NCBI RefSeq assembly: GCF_004005495.1
Contig: NZ_RZYA01000029.1
Location: 37,908-101,907, forward strand
Origin: Streptomyces antnestii
GTDB taxonomy: Bacteria; Actinomycetota; Actinomycetes; Streptomycetales; Streptomycetaceae
Direction of reading: 5' to 3'
DNA: 64,000 nucleotides
In this document: one piece after another, positions 8,150 through 15,678 of the stretch
Position numbering within the stretch: the stretch's first letter is position 1
How the letters are laid out: the number at the start of each line of letters is the position of its first letter
Translations under genes and position numbers: made by a program
Notes under the pieces: model-generated
What the model saw: the letters and a program-made list of their open reading frames with translations, nothing else
Told to the model about the DNA's origin: nothing
Databases searched by the model: none

Positions 8150-9415
8150 TCACGCGCCCCGGACAACCGGAAGGCTGGTGAGCGTGTGGTTGATCTCGCC
8201 CTCGTGCCAGGGCAGTTCGCTCTCGGGGGCCGCGAGCCGCAGGTCGGGGAAGCGCCGTACCAGGCCGTCGATGGCGATCTCCATCTCCATCCGGCCCAGG
8301 TGCTTGCCGAGGCAGTAGTGCATGCCGTGGCCGAAGGAGATGTGCGGGTTGCGCTCCCGGGCCAGGTCGAGCCGGTCGGGCTCGGCGAAGACCTCCGCGT
8401 CCCGGTTGGCCGACGCGAGCGAGAGGAGCACGGCGTCGCCCTTGGGTATCGTCACGCCGCCGACCTCGATGTCCTCGGCGGCGATCCGGGGGAAGCCGGA
8501 GGTGTCGGTGGCGAACAGGTTGACGTGGCGCAGGAGTTCCTCGACGGCGCGCGGGATGCGGGAGCGGTCCTCGACGAGGTAGTTCCACTGGTCGTGGTGG
8601 TCCACGAGGAGCGCGAGGACGGAGTTGGCGAGCTGGTTCGCGGTGGTGTCGAAGCCGGCGCCGATCAGCGTGAAGCCGAAGGTGACCAGCTCGGGCTCGC
8701 TGAGCCGGTCGTCGTCGTCGCGGGCCGCGATCAGCTCGGACAGCATGTCGTCGGTGGGGTTGGCGCGCTTGTCGGCGATGAGCCCGACGATGTACTCGCT
8801 GAGCTTGCCGAGCGCGTGCAGGGACTCCTCGCCGCCCGCCCGGTCGTCGACGGTGGCGAAGGCGCGCGCCCACTGCTCGAACTGCCGCAGGTCCTTGGCC
8901 GGTACGCCGAGGAGCTCGCCGATGACGGTCAGCGGGAGCGGCACACAGAGCTGCTGCACGAGGTCGACGACGCCGTCCTTGGCCGCCATGTCGTCGAGGA
9001 GTTCGTCCGTGACCTTCTGGACGTTCTCCCGCATCCGCTCGACCCGCCGCATCGTGAACGCGCCGGCCACCAGCTTGCGCAGCCGGGAGTGCTCGGGCGC
9101 GTCGAGGGAGATGATCATCTCCGGCGTGGTGTGCATCGTGCCGCCCACGCGGGGCGCCCCCTCGCCGCAGGCCTGGGCCCGGCTGAGCCGGGGGTCGGCG
9201 GAGAGCCGCCGCACGTCCTCGTAACGGGTGACCAGCCAGGCGTCCACACCTCCCGCGGTGGGCACCTTCGCCACCGGCTGCCCGGCGCGCAACTGGGCGT
9301 ACGCCGGGGCGGGGCCGCGGTAACTCGAACCGCTGAAGGGGAACTCGCCCGCCACCGGGCAGCCGGCGCCCTGGGGCGCCGTCTCCTGGCTGGCTGTCTC
9401 CTGGGTGACTGTCAC
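8150..9415 (-). CDS. Cytochrome P450 (second of a paralogous pair)
   Basis: A 421-residue class I P450. The I-helix carries LIGAGFDTTANQL, the K-helix region EELLRHVNLF, and the haem loop FGHGMHYCLGKHL with the thiolate cysteine near residue 368. It is closely related to the P450 at 1515-2756 over its full length, but has a longer Gln/Thr-rich N-terminal stretch (TVTQETASQETAPQ). The ATG start follows GGAGG. It lies downstream of the flavin monooxygenase on the same strand, but a terminator (9534-9573) separates them, so it probably has its own promoter in 9416-9533. Paired, related P450s in aromatic polyketide clusters often do sequential oxidation or biaryl coupling. Which of these applies here is unknown. 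Confidence 0.93.
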   Translation of the reverse strand: MTVTQETASQETAPQGAGCPVAGEFPFSGSSYRGPAPAYAQLRAGQPVAKVPTAGGVDAWLVTRYEDVRRLSADPRLSRAQACGEGAPRVGGTMHTTPEMIISLDAPEHSRLRKLVAGAFTMRRVERMRENVQKVTDELLDDMAAKDGVVDLVQQLCVPLPLTVIGELLGVPAKDLRQFEQWARAFATVDDRAGGEESLHALGKLSEYIVGLIADKRANPTDDMLSELIAARDDDDRLSEPELVTFGFTLIGAGFDTTANQLANSVLALLVDHHDQWNYLVEDRSRIPRAVEELLRHVNLFATDTSGFPRIAAEDIEVGGVTIPKGDAVLLSLASANRDAEVFAEPDRLDLARERNPHISFGHGMHYCLGKHLGRMEMEIAIDGLVRRFPDLRLAAPESELPWHEGEINHTLTSLPVVRGA

Positions 9416-9533
9416 GATAGATCCTCCGCTTGGGACGTTACGGGTCGGATCTCACGGTACGGACGGCCGATGGAGGCCAAGTCGCCCTGAACTAGAGCAG
9501 GTTGGGGACGCTCCAAGGGATGTCCCGGGGCAT

Positions 9534-9573
9534 GGCACAGGGGGCGTCCGTGGTGCCGGACGCCCCCTGTGCC
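9534..9573 (-). terminator. Intrinsic terminator
   Basis: A perfect 17-bp stem (9534-9550 with 9557-9573) and a 6-base loop, just past the stop of the flavin monooxygenase gene. It separates that transcript from the P450 gene further along the same strand. I see no gene in 9416-9587. Confidence 0.85.
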
Positions 9574-9587
9574 AGGTGTGCGCGAGC

Positions 9588-10748
9588 TCAGCCCTCCGGG
9601 CCGAGCAGCACCGCCGAGTAGTTCTTGCGGGCGGCGGTGTCGTACTGCAGCGCCACGTGGCTCGTCGCCGACGTGATGTCGCGCCAGAAGCGCTGGAGCG
9701 CGTGCCCCTCGCCGAGGCCACCGGTTCCGGCGGCGCCGACCAGCAGCGTCACGGCCTCGCGGAGGATCTCGGCGGCGAAGGTGGCGTTGCGCTCGTTGCG
9801 CGCCATGTGTTCGGGGGTGAAAAGGCGCCGGTCCAGGACCCGGGCGTTCTCCTCGACGAGGTGGCGGGCGGCGTCGATCCGGCCGGAGGCGCGCACGACG
9901 GTCAGCTCGGCCGTCTGGTTGCGGCGGCGTCCGGTGATCGACCCCGCGGCGGCGGCGAGCGCGCCGGTGGCGGCGCCGACGACGGGGGCGATGAAGGTGA
10001 GGCCGCCCACCGCCTGGAAGGGCACGTTGTGGGCGGACACCCCGGAGAAGCCGTTGCGGCCGGTGAGCATGTCGGCGCGGTCGAAGGTCAGGTGCGCCGG
10101 CACGAAGACGTCGTCGACGACGACCGTGTGGCTGCCGGTGGCCCGCATCCCCACGCTGTCCCAGGTCTCGCGCACCGTGTACGCGCCCCGCGGCAGCGTG
10201 AAGAAGCGCAGCTGCGGAGGGCCCTCGCCGCCGGCGACGGCCGCGCAGACCATCACCCAGTCGGCGAAGTCGACGGCGCTGACGTAGGCCCACTCGCCGG
10301 TGACCCGCCAGCCGCCGTCGGCCTGCCGGGCGCGCCCGGCGGGCATCAGGCCGGTCGCGACGACCGTGTCGGGCCCCGCGCCCCACAGCTCCTGATGGCC
10401 CTGCTCGGGCAGGTGCGAGGCGAAGCGCGCCGAGTACGCGGCGAGCGAGGCGCACCACGCGGAGGCGGCACAGCCCTCGCCGACGGTCATGACGGCGCGG
10501 GTCAGGTCCTCGAACGAGCCCTCCGTGCCGCCGAACCGCTCGGCCACGAAGTGCCGGGCGAACCCGGCCTCCCGTATCGCGTCGGTGACTTCGCGGGACA
10601 GGCCGCGGCCGGTGTCGGCGTCGGCGGCGTGGCGGGCCGCGAGCTCACGGAGCCGGCCGGCGGCGGGGACGAGCCCGGCGTCGGCGAAATCCGGGACGGC
10701 GTCGGGGGTGGTATCGGGGGCGGCGATCACGCCTACGTCGACGCTCAC
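9588..10748 (-). CDS. Acyl-CoA-dehydrogenase-fold flavin monooxygenase (ActVA5-like oxygenase component)
   Basis: A 386-residue protein of the acyl-CoA dehydrogenase fold, in the group-D monooxygenase branch (HpaB, HsaA and ActVA-ORF5 relatives). It starts with a helical N-terminal domain (AGRLRELAARHA), has the central VTGEWAYVSAVDFADWVM strand segment, and ends in a helical flavin/tetramer domain. Enzymes of this branch use reduced flavin from a partner to hydroxylate aromatic rings. The partner here is almost certainly the flavin reductase at 12283-12828. The GTG start overlaps the stop of the START-fold gene by 4 bases (GTGA), so the two are coupled. The role is ring hydroxylation of an aromatic polyketide, inferred from context. 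Confidence 0.88.
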   Translation of the reverse strand: MSVDVGVIAAPDTTPDAVPDFADAGLVPAAGRLRELAARHAADADTGRGLSREVTDAIREAGFARHFVAERFGGTEGSFEDLTRAVMTVGEGCAASAWCASLAAYSARFASHLPEQGHQELWGAGPDTVVATGLMPAGRARQADGGWRVTGEWAYVSAVDFADWVMVCAAVAGGEGPPQLRFFTLPRGAYTVRETWDSVGMRATGSHTVVVDDVFVPAHLTFDRADMLTGRNGFSGVSAHNVPFQAVGGLTFIAPVVGAATGALAAAAGSITGRRRNQTAELTVVRASGRIDAARHLVEENARVLDRRLFTPEHMARNERNATFAAEILREAVTLLVGAAGTGGLGEGHALQRFWRDITSATSHVALQYDTAARKNYSAVLLGPEG

Positions 10749-11236
10749 GACGCGGACCCCTTCGCGATGGCACGGGCGAAGCGCTCCAGCGTCTCGCCGG
10801 GGCTCGGCCCGTCGAGTGCCTTGAAGATCCGCTCGGCGCCGGGGCCGTGCCGGTCCAGCTTCACGTGGGCGAGCGTGACCAGGGTGTGCTCCGCGTCGAC
10901 GGCCTCGAAGTCGACCTCGATCTGGCTGGCGCCGTCATCGGTGGGCAGGGACTGCCAGTTGGGGTCGATGCGCCATGTCATGACGACACGGCGGCCCGGC
11001 TCCCACTCCAGGACCTGGCCCCAGGCGATCTCGGTGCCCTCCACGTCCCACTCGTAGTAGCGCCCGCCCACGCCGCCCTCGAAGGCGAGGCCGGCCCGCT
11101 CCTTGCGCACGAGGATGTGGCTCGGCGGCCACCAGTCCGCGGGGCGCTCGGTGAAGACCTTGAAGCACTCGCCGGGCGTCGCCGCGACGGTCACCGACTT
11201 CCTGACGTCGGGCAGGGTCTGCGTCTGCTCGGGCAC
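10745..11236 (-). CDS. SRPBCC (START/AHSA1-like) domain protein
   Basis: A 163-residue single-domain protein of the Bet v1/START superfamily, closest in appearance to AHSA1-type SRPBCC proteins. The N-terminal beta strand SVTVAATPGECFKVFTE is followed by the DWWPPSH helix region, the central GRRVVMTWRIDPNW strand pair, and a long C-terminal helix ending in LERFARAIAKG. The GTG start has GAGGAGG 5 bases upstream. The fold forms a hydrophobic cavity. Polyketide aromatase/cyclases share the superfamily, but this short AHSA1 type is not a classic di-domain aromatase. It is coupled to the ring hydroxylase by a 4-base overlap, so it may bind or shape that enzyme's substrate. Confidence 0.85.
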   Translation of the reverse strand: MPEQTQTLPDVRKSVTVAATPGECFKVFTERPADWWPPSHILVRKERAGLAFEGGVGGRYYEWDVEGTEIAWGQVLEWEPGRRVVMTWRIDPNWQSLPTDDGASQIEVDFEAVDAEHTLVTLAHVKLDRHGPGAERIFKALDGPSPGETLERFARAIAKGSAS

Positions 11237-11441
11237 GGGGCCTCCTCGCTCCGGCCAGGTATCCGCCCGGCCACGGCATCGAATGCCCCCAAGCTGACGT
11301 GCCGCGCTAGGCCCCCTGTCGAGTACGGCTCGAACACCTGGCCTCCACCCCGGCTCCACCCCCGTACGAGAAACCCGCAAGGCGACGGGCTCACCGTCGA
11401 GCCGACATGGACCGGAAGGCACGAGCGATGGGGAGAGCACG

Positions 11442-12227
11442 ATGACAGACGCGGGACGACGAGTGGCCTTCGTCACCGGTGCGACCAGCGGGATCGGCCT
11501 GGCCGTGACCGAACTGCTGGCCCGGCAGGGCGTCGCGGTGTTCGGAGTGGCGCGTGACGCGGAGAACGTCGCCGCCATGGTCAAGGAACAGCGCGAGCAG
11601 GGCCACGAGGTGGCCGGCGCGGCGTGCGACGTGACGTCCCTGACGCAGATCAGGGAGGCCGTGGCGGCCGCCGTCGCGGAGTACGGGCGCATCGACATCC
11701 TCGTCAACAACGCGGGCCGGGGCGGTGGCGGCGTGACCGCGGAGCTTGCGGACTCGCTCTGGGACGACGTGATCGAGACCAACCTGAACGGCACGTTCCG
11801 GGTCACCCGCGAGGTGCTCAGCGCGGGCCTGATGCGCGAGGGCTCCTGGGGACGGATCATCAACATCGCCTCCACCGGCGGCAAGCAGGGCGTCGAGCTC
11901 GCCGCGCCGTACTCCGCCTCCAAGCACGGCGTCATCGGCTTCACCAAGGCCGTCGGCAAGGAACTCGCCGCGACCGGCATCACCGTGAACGCGGTCTGCC
12001 CCGGATACGTCGAGACGCCGATGGCGCAGCGCGTGCGGCAGGGCTACGCGGGCCACTACGGGGTCAGCGAGCAGGAGATCCAGGAGAAGTTCAACGCGAA
12101 GATCCCGCTCGGCCGTTACTCCACCCCCGAAGAGGTCGCCGGGCTCGTCGGCTACCTCGCGTCGGACACGGCCGGGTCCATCACCGCCCAGGCCATGAAC
12201 GTCTGCGGCGGACTCGGCAACTACTGA
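11442..12227 (+). CDS. Type II polyketide C-9 ketoreductase (ActIII-like)
   Basis: A 261-residue SDR that I recognise as a homologue of the actinorhodin ketoreductase ActIII: same length, same TGATSGIGL cofactor motif, the STGGKQGV active-site segment and an identical C-terminal NVCGGLGNY. Catalytic residues fall at the ActIII positions: S144, Y157 and K161. In ActIII, residues 94-96 are Pro-Gly-Gly and steer stereochemistry; here residue 94 is Gly (AGRGGGGVT). The enzyme reduces the C-9 carbonyl of the nascent or first-ring-cyclised octaketide on the acyl carrier protein. It heads a rightward operon with flavin reductase, ActIV-like cyclase and a 49-residue protein. It marks the locus as a reduced aromatic polyketide pathway. 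Confidence 0.95.
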   Translation: MTDAGRRVAFVTGATSGIGLAVTELLARQGVAVFGVARDAENVAAMVKEQREQGHEVAGAACDVTSLTQIREAVAAAVAEYGRIDILVNNAGRGGGGVTAELADSLWDDVIETNLNGTFRVTREVLSAGLMREGSWGRIINIASTGGKQGVELAAPYSASKHGVIGFTKAVGKELAATGITVNAVCPGYVETPMAQRVRQGYAGHYGVSEQEIQEKFNAKIPLGRYSTPEEVAGLVGYLASDTAGSITAQAMNVCGGLGNY

Positions 12228-12282
12228 CGCCACCTTGACGGCCCTGACGCCCTATGGACGAGCAGAAAACGGAGTACCTGAC

Positions 12283-12828
12283 ATGACTGCTGTGACCGCC
12301 GGCGCGACGCTGGCCGAACCCGACGTGGCCGCGTTCCGGACCGCGATGGGCCGATTCCCGACGGGCGTCACCCTGCTCACCCAGGGAAGCGGCGACGACA
12401 CGATCGTGATGACGCTCAACAGCCTGACCTCGGTGTCGCTCGACCCGATGCTGATCCTCGTGTCCGTGAAGGCGTCCGGCCGGATGCGTCCGCGGATCTC
12501 GGACGCGGGCAGCTTCGCCGTGAACGTGCTCACCGAGGCGCAGCTGGACCTCGCCGTCGCGTTCTGCAAGCCCGACCGGCCGGAGGGCAGCGCCGCGATG
12601 CTGCGGCTCGGCGCGCGCGAGGGTGTCACCGGCAACGCCGTGCTGCCCGCCGCGGAGACGTACGTCGAGTGCGTGCTCGACGCGGAGTACACGGCGGGCG
12701 ACCACACCCTGCTGATCGGGCGGGTCGTCGCCCTGTCCGGCGGCTCGTCGCACCCGGACCCGCTCCTGTTCCACCAGGGCAAGTTCGGCCGTCTGCCCGC
12801 GGCCGAGCCTCAGGGGGCGGCCGCGTGA
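12283..12828 (+). CDS. Flavin reductase family protein (ActVB-like)
   Basis: A 181-residue member of the flavin-reductase-like domain family. Recognisable segments are FRTAMGRFPTGVTLLT at the N terminus, NSLTSVSLDPMLILVSV for flavin binding, GSFAVNVL, and the C-terminal GDHTLLIGRVVAL. These enzymes use NADH to make free reduced flavin for a separate oxygenase, as ActVB does for ActVA5. The natural client here is the acyl-CoA-dehydrogenase-fold monooxygenase at 9588-10748, encoded divergently. The ATG at 12283 is preferred over an in-frame ATG at 12235 because an ACGGAG site precedes it. Its stop overlaps the cyclase start by 4 bases (GTGA). Confidence 0.92.
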   Translation: MTAVTAGATLAEPDVAAFRTAMGRFPTGVTLLTQGSGDDTIVMTLNSLTSVSLDPMLILVSVKASGRMRPRISDAGSFAVNVLTEAQLDLAVAFCKPDRPEGSAAMLRLGAREGVTGNAVLPAAETYVECVLDAEYTAGDHTLLIGRVVALSGGSSHPDPLLFHQGKFGRLPAAEPQGAAA

Positions 12829-13751
12829 CGACCACAACAACGGTGGCCGCCCAGGGCACCCTGCACCAAGTCGCCGACGGCGTCCACGCGTTCGTACAGC
12901 CGGAGGGCGGCTGGTGCCTGAACAACGCGGGCCTCGTCGCCGGCGGCGGCCTCGCGGTCCTCGTCGACACGGCGGCGACGGAGTCCCGTACCCGCCGGCT
13001 GCGGGAGGAGGTGGAGCGCGTGGTGCCGGGCGGCCCGGACTATGTCGTCAACACCCACTTCCACGGCGACCACACCTTCGGCAACGGGCAGTTCGTCCCG
13101 CGTGCGACCGTCGTGGCGCACGCGGGCACCCGGTCCGACACGGAGGAGGCGGGCCTCGGCCTGCGTCACCTGTGGCCGGACGTCGAGTGGGGCGAGACCC
13201 CGCTGACCCTGCCCACGCTCACCTTCCGGGACGAGCTCACCCTGCACGCGGACGGCGGACCGCGTACCGAGCTGCTGCACGTGGGCCCCGCCCACACCGC
13301 GAACGACGTGATCGCGTGGGTGCCGGAGCGCGGGGTGCTGTTCACCGGGGACGTGGTGTGGTCGGGGGTGACCCCGTACATCCTGATGGGTTCGGTCACC
13401 GGCTCGCTGCGGGCCCTGGAGCGGATGCGGGCGCTCGGCGCGTCCGTCGTCGTCCCCGGGCACGGTCCGGTGGGCGGCCCCGAGCTGATCGACGCGACGG
13501 AGGCGTACCTCCGCTGGCTCCAGGACCTGGCGCGGGACGGCCTGCGGCGCGGCGTGGGCCCGCTGCGGGCGGCGCAGGAGGCGGACCTCGGCGCGTTCGC
13601 CGGGCTCCTGGACTCCGAGCGCCTGGTCGGGAACTTGCACCGCGCGTACGCCGAACTGGAGGGCCTCGCGCCGGGCGCCCGTATCGACGTCGCCGCGTCC
13701 TTCAAGGAGATGGTCGCCTTCCACGGGGCGCTGCCCTCCTGCCATGCCTGA
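12825..13751 (+). CDS. MBL-fold aromatic polyketide cyclase/thioesterase (ActIV-like)
   Basis: A 308-residue metallo-beta-lactamase-fold protein that I match to ActIV along its length: GGWCLNNAGLV, the metal motif THFHGDHTFGNG (HxHxDH), VGPAHT, LFTGDVV with the bridging Asp, and VPGHGPV. ActIV is the bifunctional second-ring cyclase/thioesterase of actinorhodin, which makes the bicyclic intermediate and releases it from the carrier protein. The GTG start overlaps the flavin reductase stop. With the ActIII-like gene in the same operon it supports an octaketide-type, act-like early pathway. Metal occupancy cannot be judged, but the main ligands are all present. Confidence 0.92.
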   Translation: MTTTTTVAAQGTLHQVADGVHAFVQPEGGWCLNNAGLVAGGGLAVLVDTAATESRTRRLREEVERVVPGGPDYVVNTHFHGDHTFGNGQFVPRATVVAHAGTRSDTEEAGLGLRHLWPDVEWGETPLTLPTLTFRDELTLHADGGPRTELLHVGPAHTANDVIAWVPERGVLFTGDVVWSGVTPYILMGSVTGSLRALERMRALGASVVVPGHGPVGGPELIDATEAYLRWLQDLARDGLRRGVGPLRAAQEADLGAFAGLLDSERLVGNLHRAYAELEGLAPGARIDVAASFKEMVAFHGALPSCHA

Positions 13752-13816
13752 CCCCGCACCCGAGAGGCCAAAGCCACCGCAACGAGCCGAAACCGCCGCA
13801 CTGAAAGGAGTCGTCG

Positions 13817-13966
13817 ATGGAGACGATCCTGCTGGACCGCGAGACGCAAGGAGCACCGCCGTCGCACCTCGAGTTCCACGGCGTGCCGTGCCGGATGCCT
13901 CTGCTGCTGGCCGGGGACCTGGACGACGACGGGAGTGAACCGCACATCTGCCGGGGCATCGACTGA
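13817..13966 (+). CDS. 49-residue protein of unknown function at the end of the ketoreductase operon
   Basis: A short reading frame with a textbook ribosome site: AAAGGAG then 6 bases to the ATG. It starts 65 bases after the cyclase stop and ends 26 bases before a strong terminator, so it is the last gene of the operon. The product begins METILLDRETQG, has a hydrophobic middle (MPLLLAGD) and an acidic segment (GDLDDDGSE), and ends CRGID. Cysteines are at 25 and 45. I recognise no family. It could be a small regulator or chaperone of a tailoring enzyme, or a structural subunit. Its coding status rests on the ribosome site, the position and the lack of overlap with other genes. Confidence 0.65.
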   Translation: METILLDRETQGAPPSHLEFHGVPCRMPLLLAGDLDDDGSEPHICRGID

Positions 13967-13992
13967 GCGCCCGCCCGGGACATGTCACCGGC

Positions 13993-14045
13993 CCGGCACA
14001 TGGCCGAGGGGCCCCTGTCGCAGGGGCCCCTCGGCCATGTGCCGG
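13993..14045. terminator. Bidirectional intrinsic terminator
   Basis: A perfect 25-bp stem (13993-14017 with 14021-14045) and a 3-base loop, between the convergent small gene (13966) and the NTF2-like gene (14068). It closes the polyketide transcripts from both sides. Confidence 0.9.
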
Positions 14046-14067
14046 AAGGCCGGGGGGTACGGGCCGG

Positions 14068-14526
14068 TCAGGAAGCGGCCGGGGCGGCCGGGCTGTCGCG
14101 GTGGATGACGCGGGAGCGCGTCAGCAGCCGGCCGTCGCGGCGCACCAGCACGTCGTCGACGGTGAACGTCGGCTGGAAGGACACCTTCCCCTCCCGGTCG
14201 GTCTGGGTGACCAGCGTGTAGTACGAGACCCGCACCGTGTCCTCGTCCTGCGGGTCGGCCTCTATGAGGAGGTGACCGAACCAGTGCCGGACGGCGATGT
14301 CCTGGTAGCGGGGCAGGTTCGCGCGCATCCCGGCGATCATCTCGACCCGGCCGCTCTGGCGCTGTCCGCCCGCGTGGACGACCTCCCCGTCGTCGGTGAA
14401 CGTGTCGGCGAAGCCCTCGATGTCCAGGGCGTCGACCCGACGCATCTGCTGGGCGTAGAACGTCTGCACCTCGGCGTACAGGTCACCCGTGACCTGCTGA
14501 CGGAGGGTCCCGACGGACTGAGACAT
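14068..14526 (-). CDS. NTF2-like (SnoaL/ring-hydroxylating beta-type) protein
   Basis: A 152-residue protein with the cone-shaped NTF2-like fold: an amphipathic N-terminal helix (DLYAEVQTFYAQQMRRVDALDI), then DTFTDDGEVVHAGGQ and a strongly bent beta sheet ending in LLTRSRVIHRDS. It resembles aromatic-ring-hydroxylating dioxygenase beta-subunit-like and SnoaL-like proteins, which in polyketide clusters act as cyclases, hydroxylases or isomerases. The ATG has AAGGGAG 7 bases upstream. It is transcribed alone, towards the cluster. The next gene to the right is a conserved chromosomal gene, so this is probably the last gene of the cluster. The exact reaction cannot be assigned. Confidence 0.85.
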   Translation of the reverse strand: MSQSVGTLRQQVTGDLYAEVQTFYAQQMRRVDALDIEGFADTFTDDGEVVHAGGQRQSGRVEMIAGMRANLPRYQDIAVRHWFGHLLIEADPQDEDTVRVSYYTLVTQTDREGKVSFQPTFTVDDVLVRRDGRLLTRSRVIHRDSPAAPAAS

Positions 14527-14673
14527 GGCGAACTCCCTTCGCGGCGGCCCTTCCGGCCGCCCGGCGTCACCACCAGCCTGCCGGGCGCGGCTGCAGCGGC
14601 ACTGGAGAGTCGCTCGCAGTGACCGCCCGACGCCCCTGGCCTTCACGGCGAGGGCAGTGGCAGGATCGCCCGC

Positions 14674-15669
14674 ATGTCCCAGGCCCTCCCCCGTGTCAGC
14701 AGGCGCCGCGCCCTCGAAGGCTCGGCCGCCGCCCTCGTGGTCCTCGGGCTGCTCGCGTGGTGGCTGCTGCCGCTTGACGACCCGGCGCCGGGCGGGAGCG
14801 TGACGATCAGCACGGGCCAGCGGACCGGGGTGTACGAGCTCTACGGCAAACTCCTGCGGACCGCGCTCGGCCATGACCTGCCGGACCTCGACGTGCGCCT
14901 GACCAACAGCGAGGGCTCCCAGGAGAACGTCGAACGGGTCGCCACGGGCAAGGCCGACTTCACGATCGCGGCGGCCGACGCCGTGGAGAAGTACAAGCTG
15001 CAGGGCGGCGCCGGAGCCGGCCGGCTGCGCGGCTGCGCACGGCTCTACGACGACTACGTGCAGCTCGTCGTGCCCCGCTCCTCCTCGATCAGGTCGGTCC
15101 AGGATCTGCGCGGCCGCCGGGTCGCCGTCGGCGGCGAGGGGTCCGGGGTCCGGCTCATCGCGGAGCGCGTCGCAAGGGCCGCCGGGCTCGACCTGGAGAA
15201 GGACATGAAGCCCGTGTCCACCGGCATCGACGGCATGCCCAAGGCGCTCAGGAGCGGCGCCATCGACGCCTTCTTCTGGTCGGGCGGCCTGCCGACGACC
15301 CATGTACGCGAGCTGTCCGAGAGGTACCCCATCCGTCTCGTCGAGCTCGGCAGCCTCATCGACGCGCTCCACCAGCAGGGCGGCGCGTCCCGCTACTACC
15401 GGGCCGCCGTGATGCCGGCGGACGCCTATCCGGACGCTCTGCAGGGTGTCTCGGTCCCCACGCTCGCCGTGGCGAACCTGCTGGTCACCACGGACCGTGC
15501 GGACCCCCGGCTGACCGAGGCGGTGACCCGCACGGTGATAGACAGCCGTGACCACATCGGCGGCGAGGTGCACGCGGCCCAGCTCGTGGACCTGCGGACG
15601 GCGCTCTACACGGACCCGCTGGCCCTGCACGAGGGCGCCCGGCGCTACTACCGCTCGGTGAAGCCGTAG
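14674..15669 (+). CDS. TAXI family solute-binding protein (orphan)
   Basis: A 331-residue periplasmic-type binding protein of the TAXI (TRAP-associated extracytoplasmic immunogenic) family. It has the hallmark early GQRTGVYELYGKLL, VRLTNSEGSQENVERV, and the late DAFFWSGGLPTTHV. The N terminus carries an Arg cluster (SRRR) and one hydrophobic helix (AAALVVLGLLAWWLL) without a lipobox, so it is probably tethered by an uncleaved anchor. TAXI proteins normally feed a TRAP permease, but no TRAP membrane gene is in the window. It is tail-to-tail with gluK, 9 bases apart. A characterised Thermus TAXI protein binds glutamate/glutamine, so a glutamate-sensing partner of GluK is an attractive inference. 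Confidence 0.88.
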   Translation: MSQALPRVSRRRALEGSAAALVVLGLLAWWLLPLDDPAPGGSVTISTGQRTGVYELYGKLLRTALGHDLPDLDVRLTNSEGSQENVERVATGKADFTIAAADAVEKYKLQGGAGAGRLRGCARLYDDYVQLVVPRSSSIRSVQDLRGRRVAVGGEGSGVRLIAERVARAAGLDLEKDMKPVSTGIDGMPKALRSGAIDAFFWSGGLPTTHVRELSERYPIRLVELGSLIDALHQQGGASRYYRAAVMPADAYPDALQGVSVPTLAVANLLVTTDRADPRLTEAVTRTVIDSRDHIGGEVHAAQLVDLRTALYTDPLALHEGARRYYRSVKP

Positions 15670-15678
15670 CCTCCGCGC

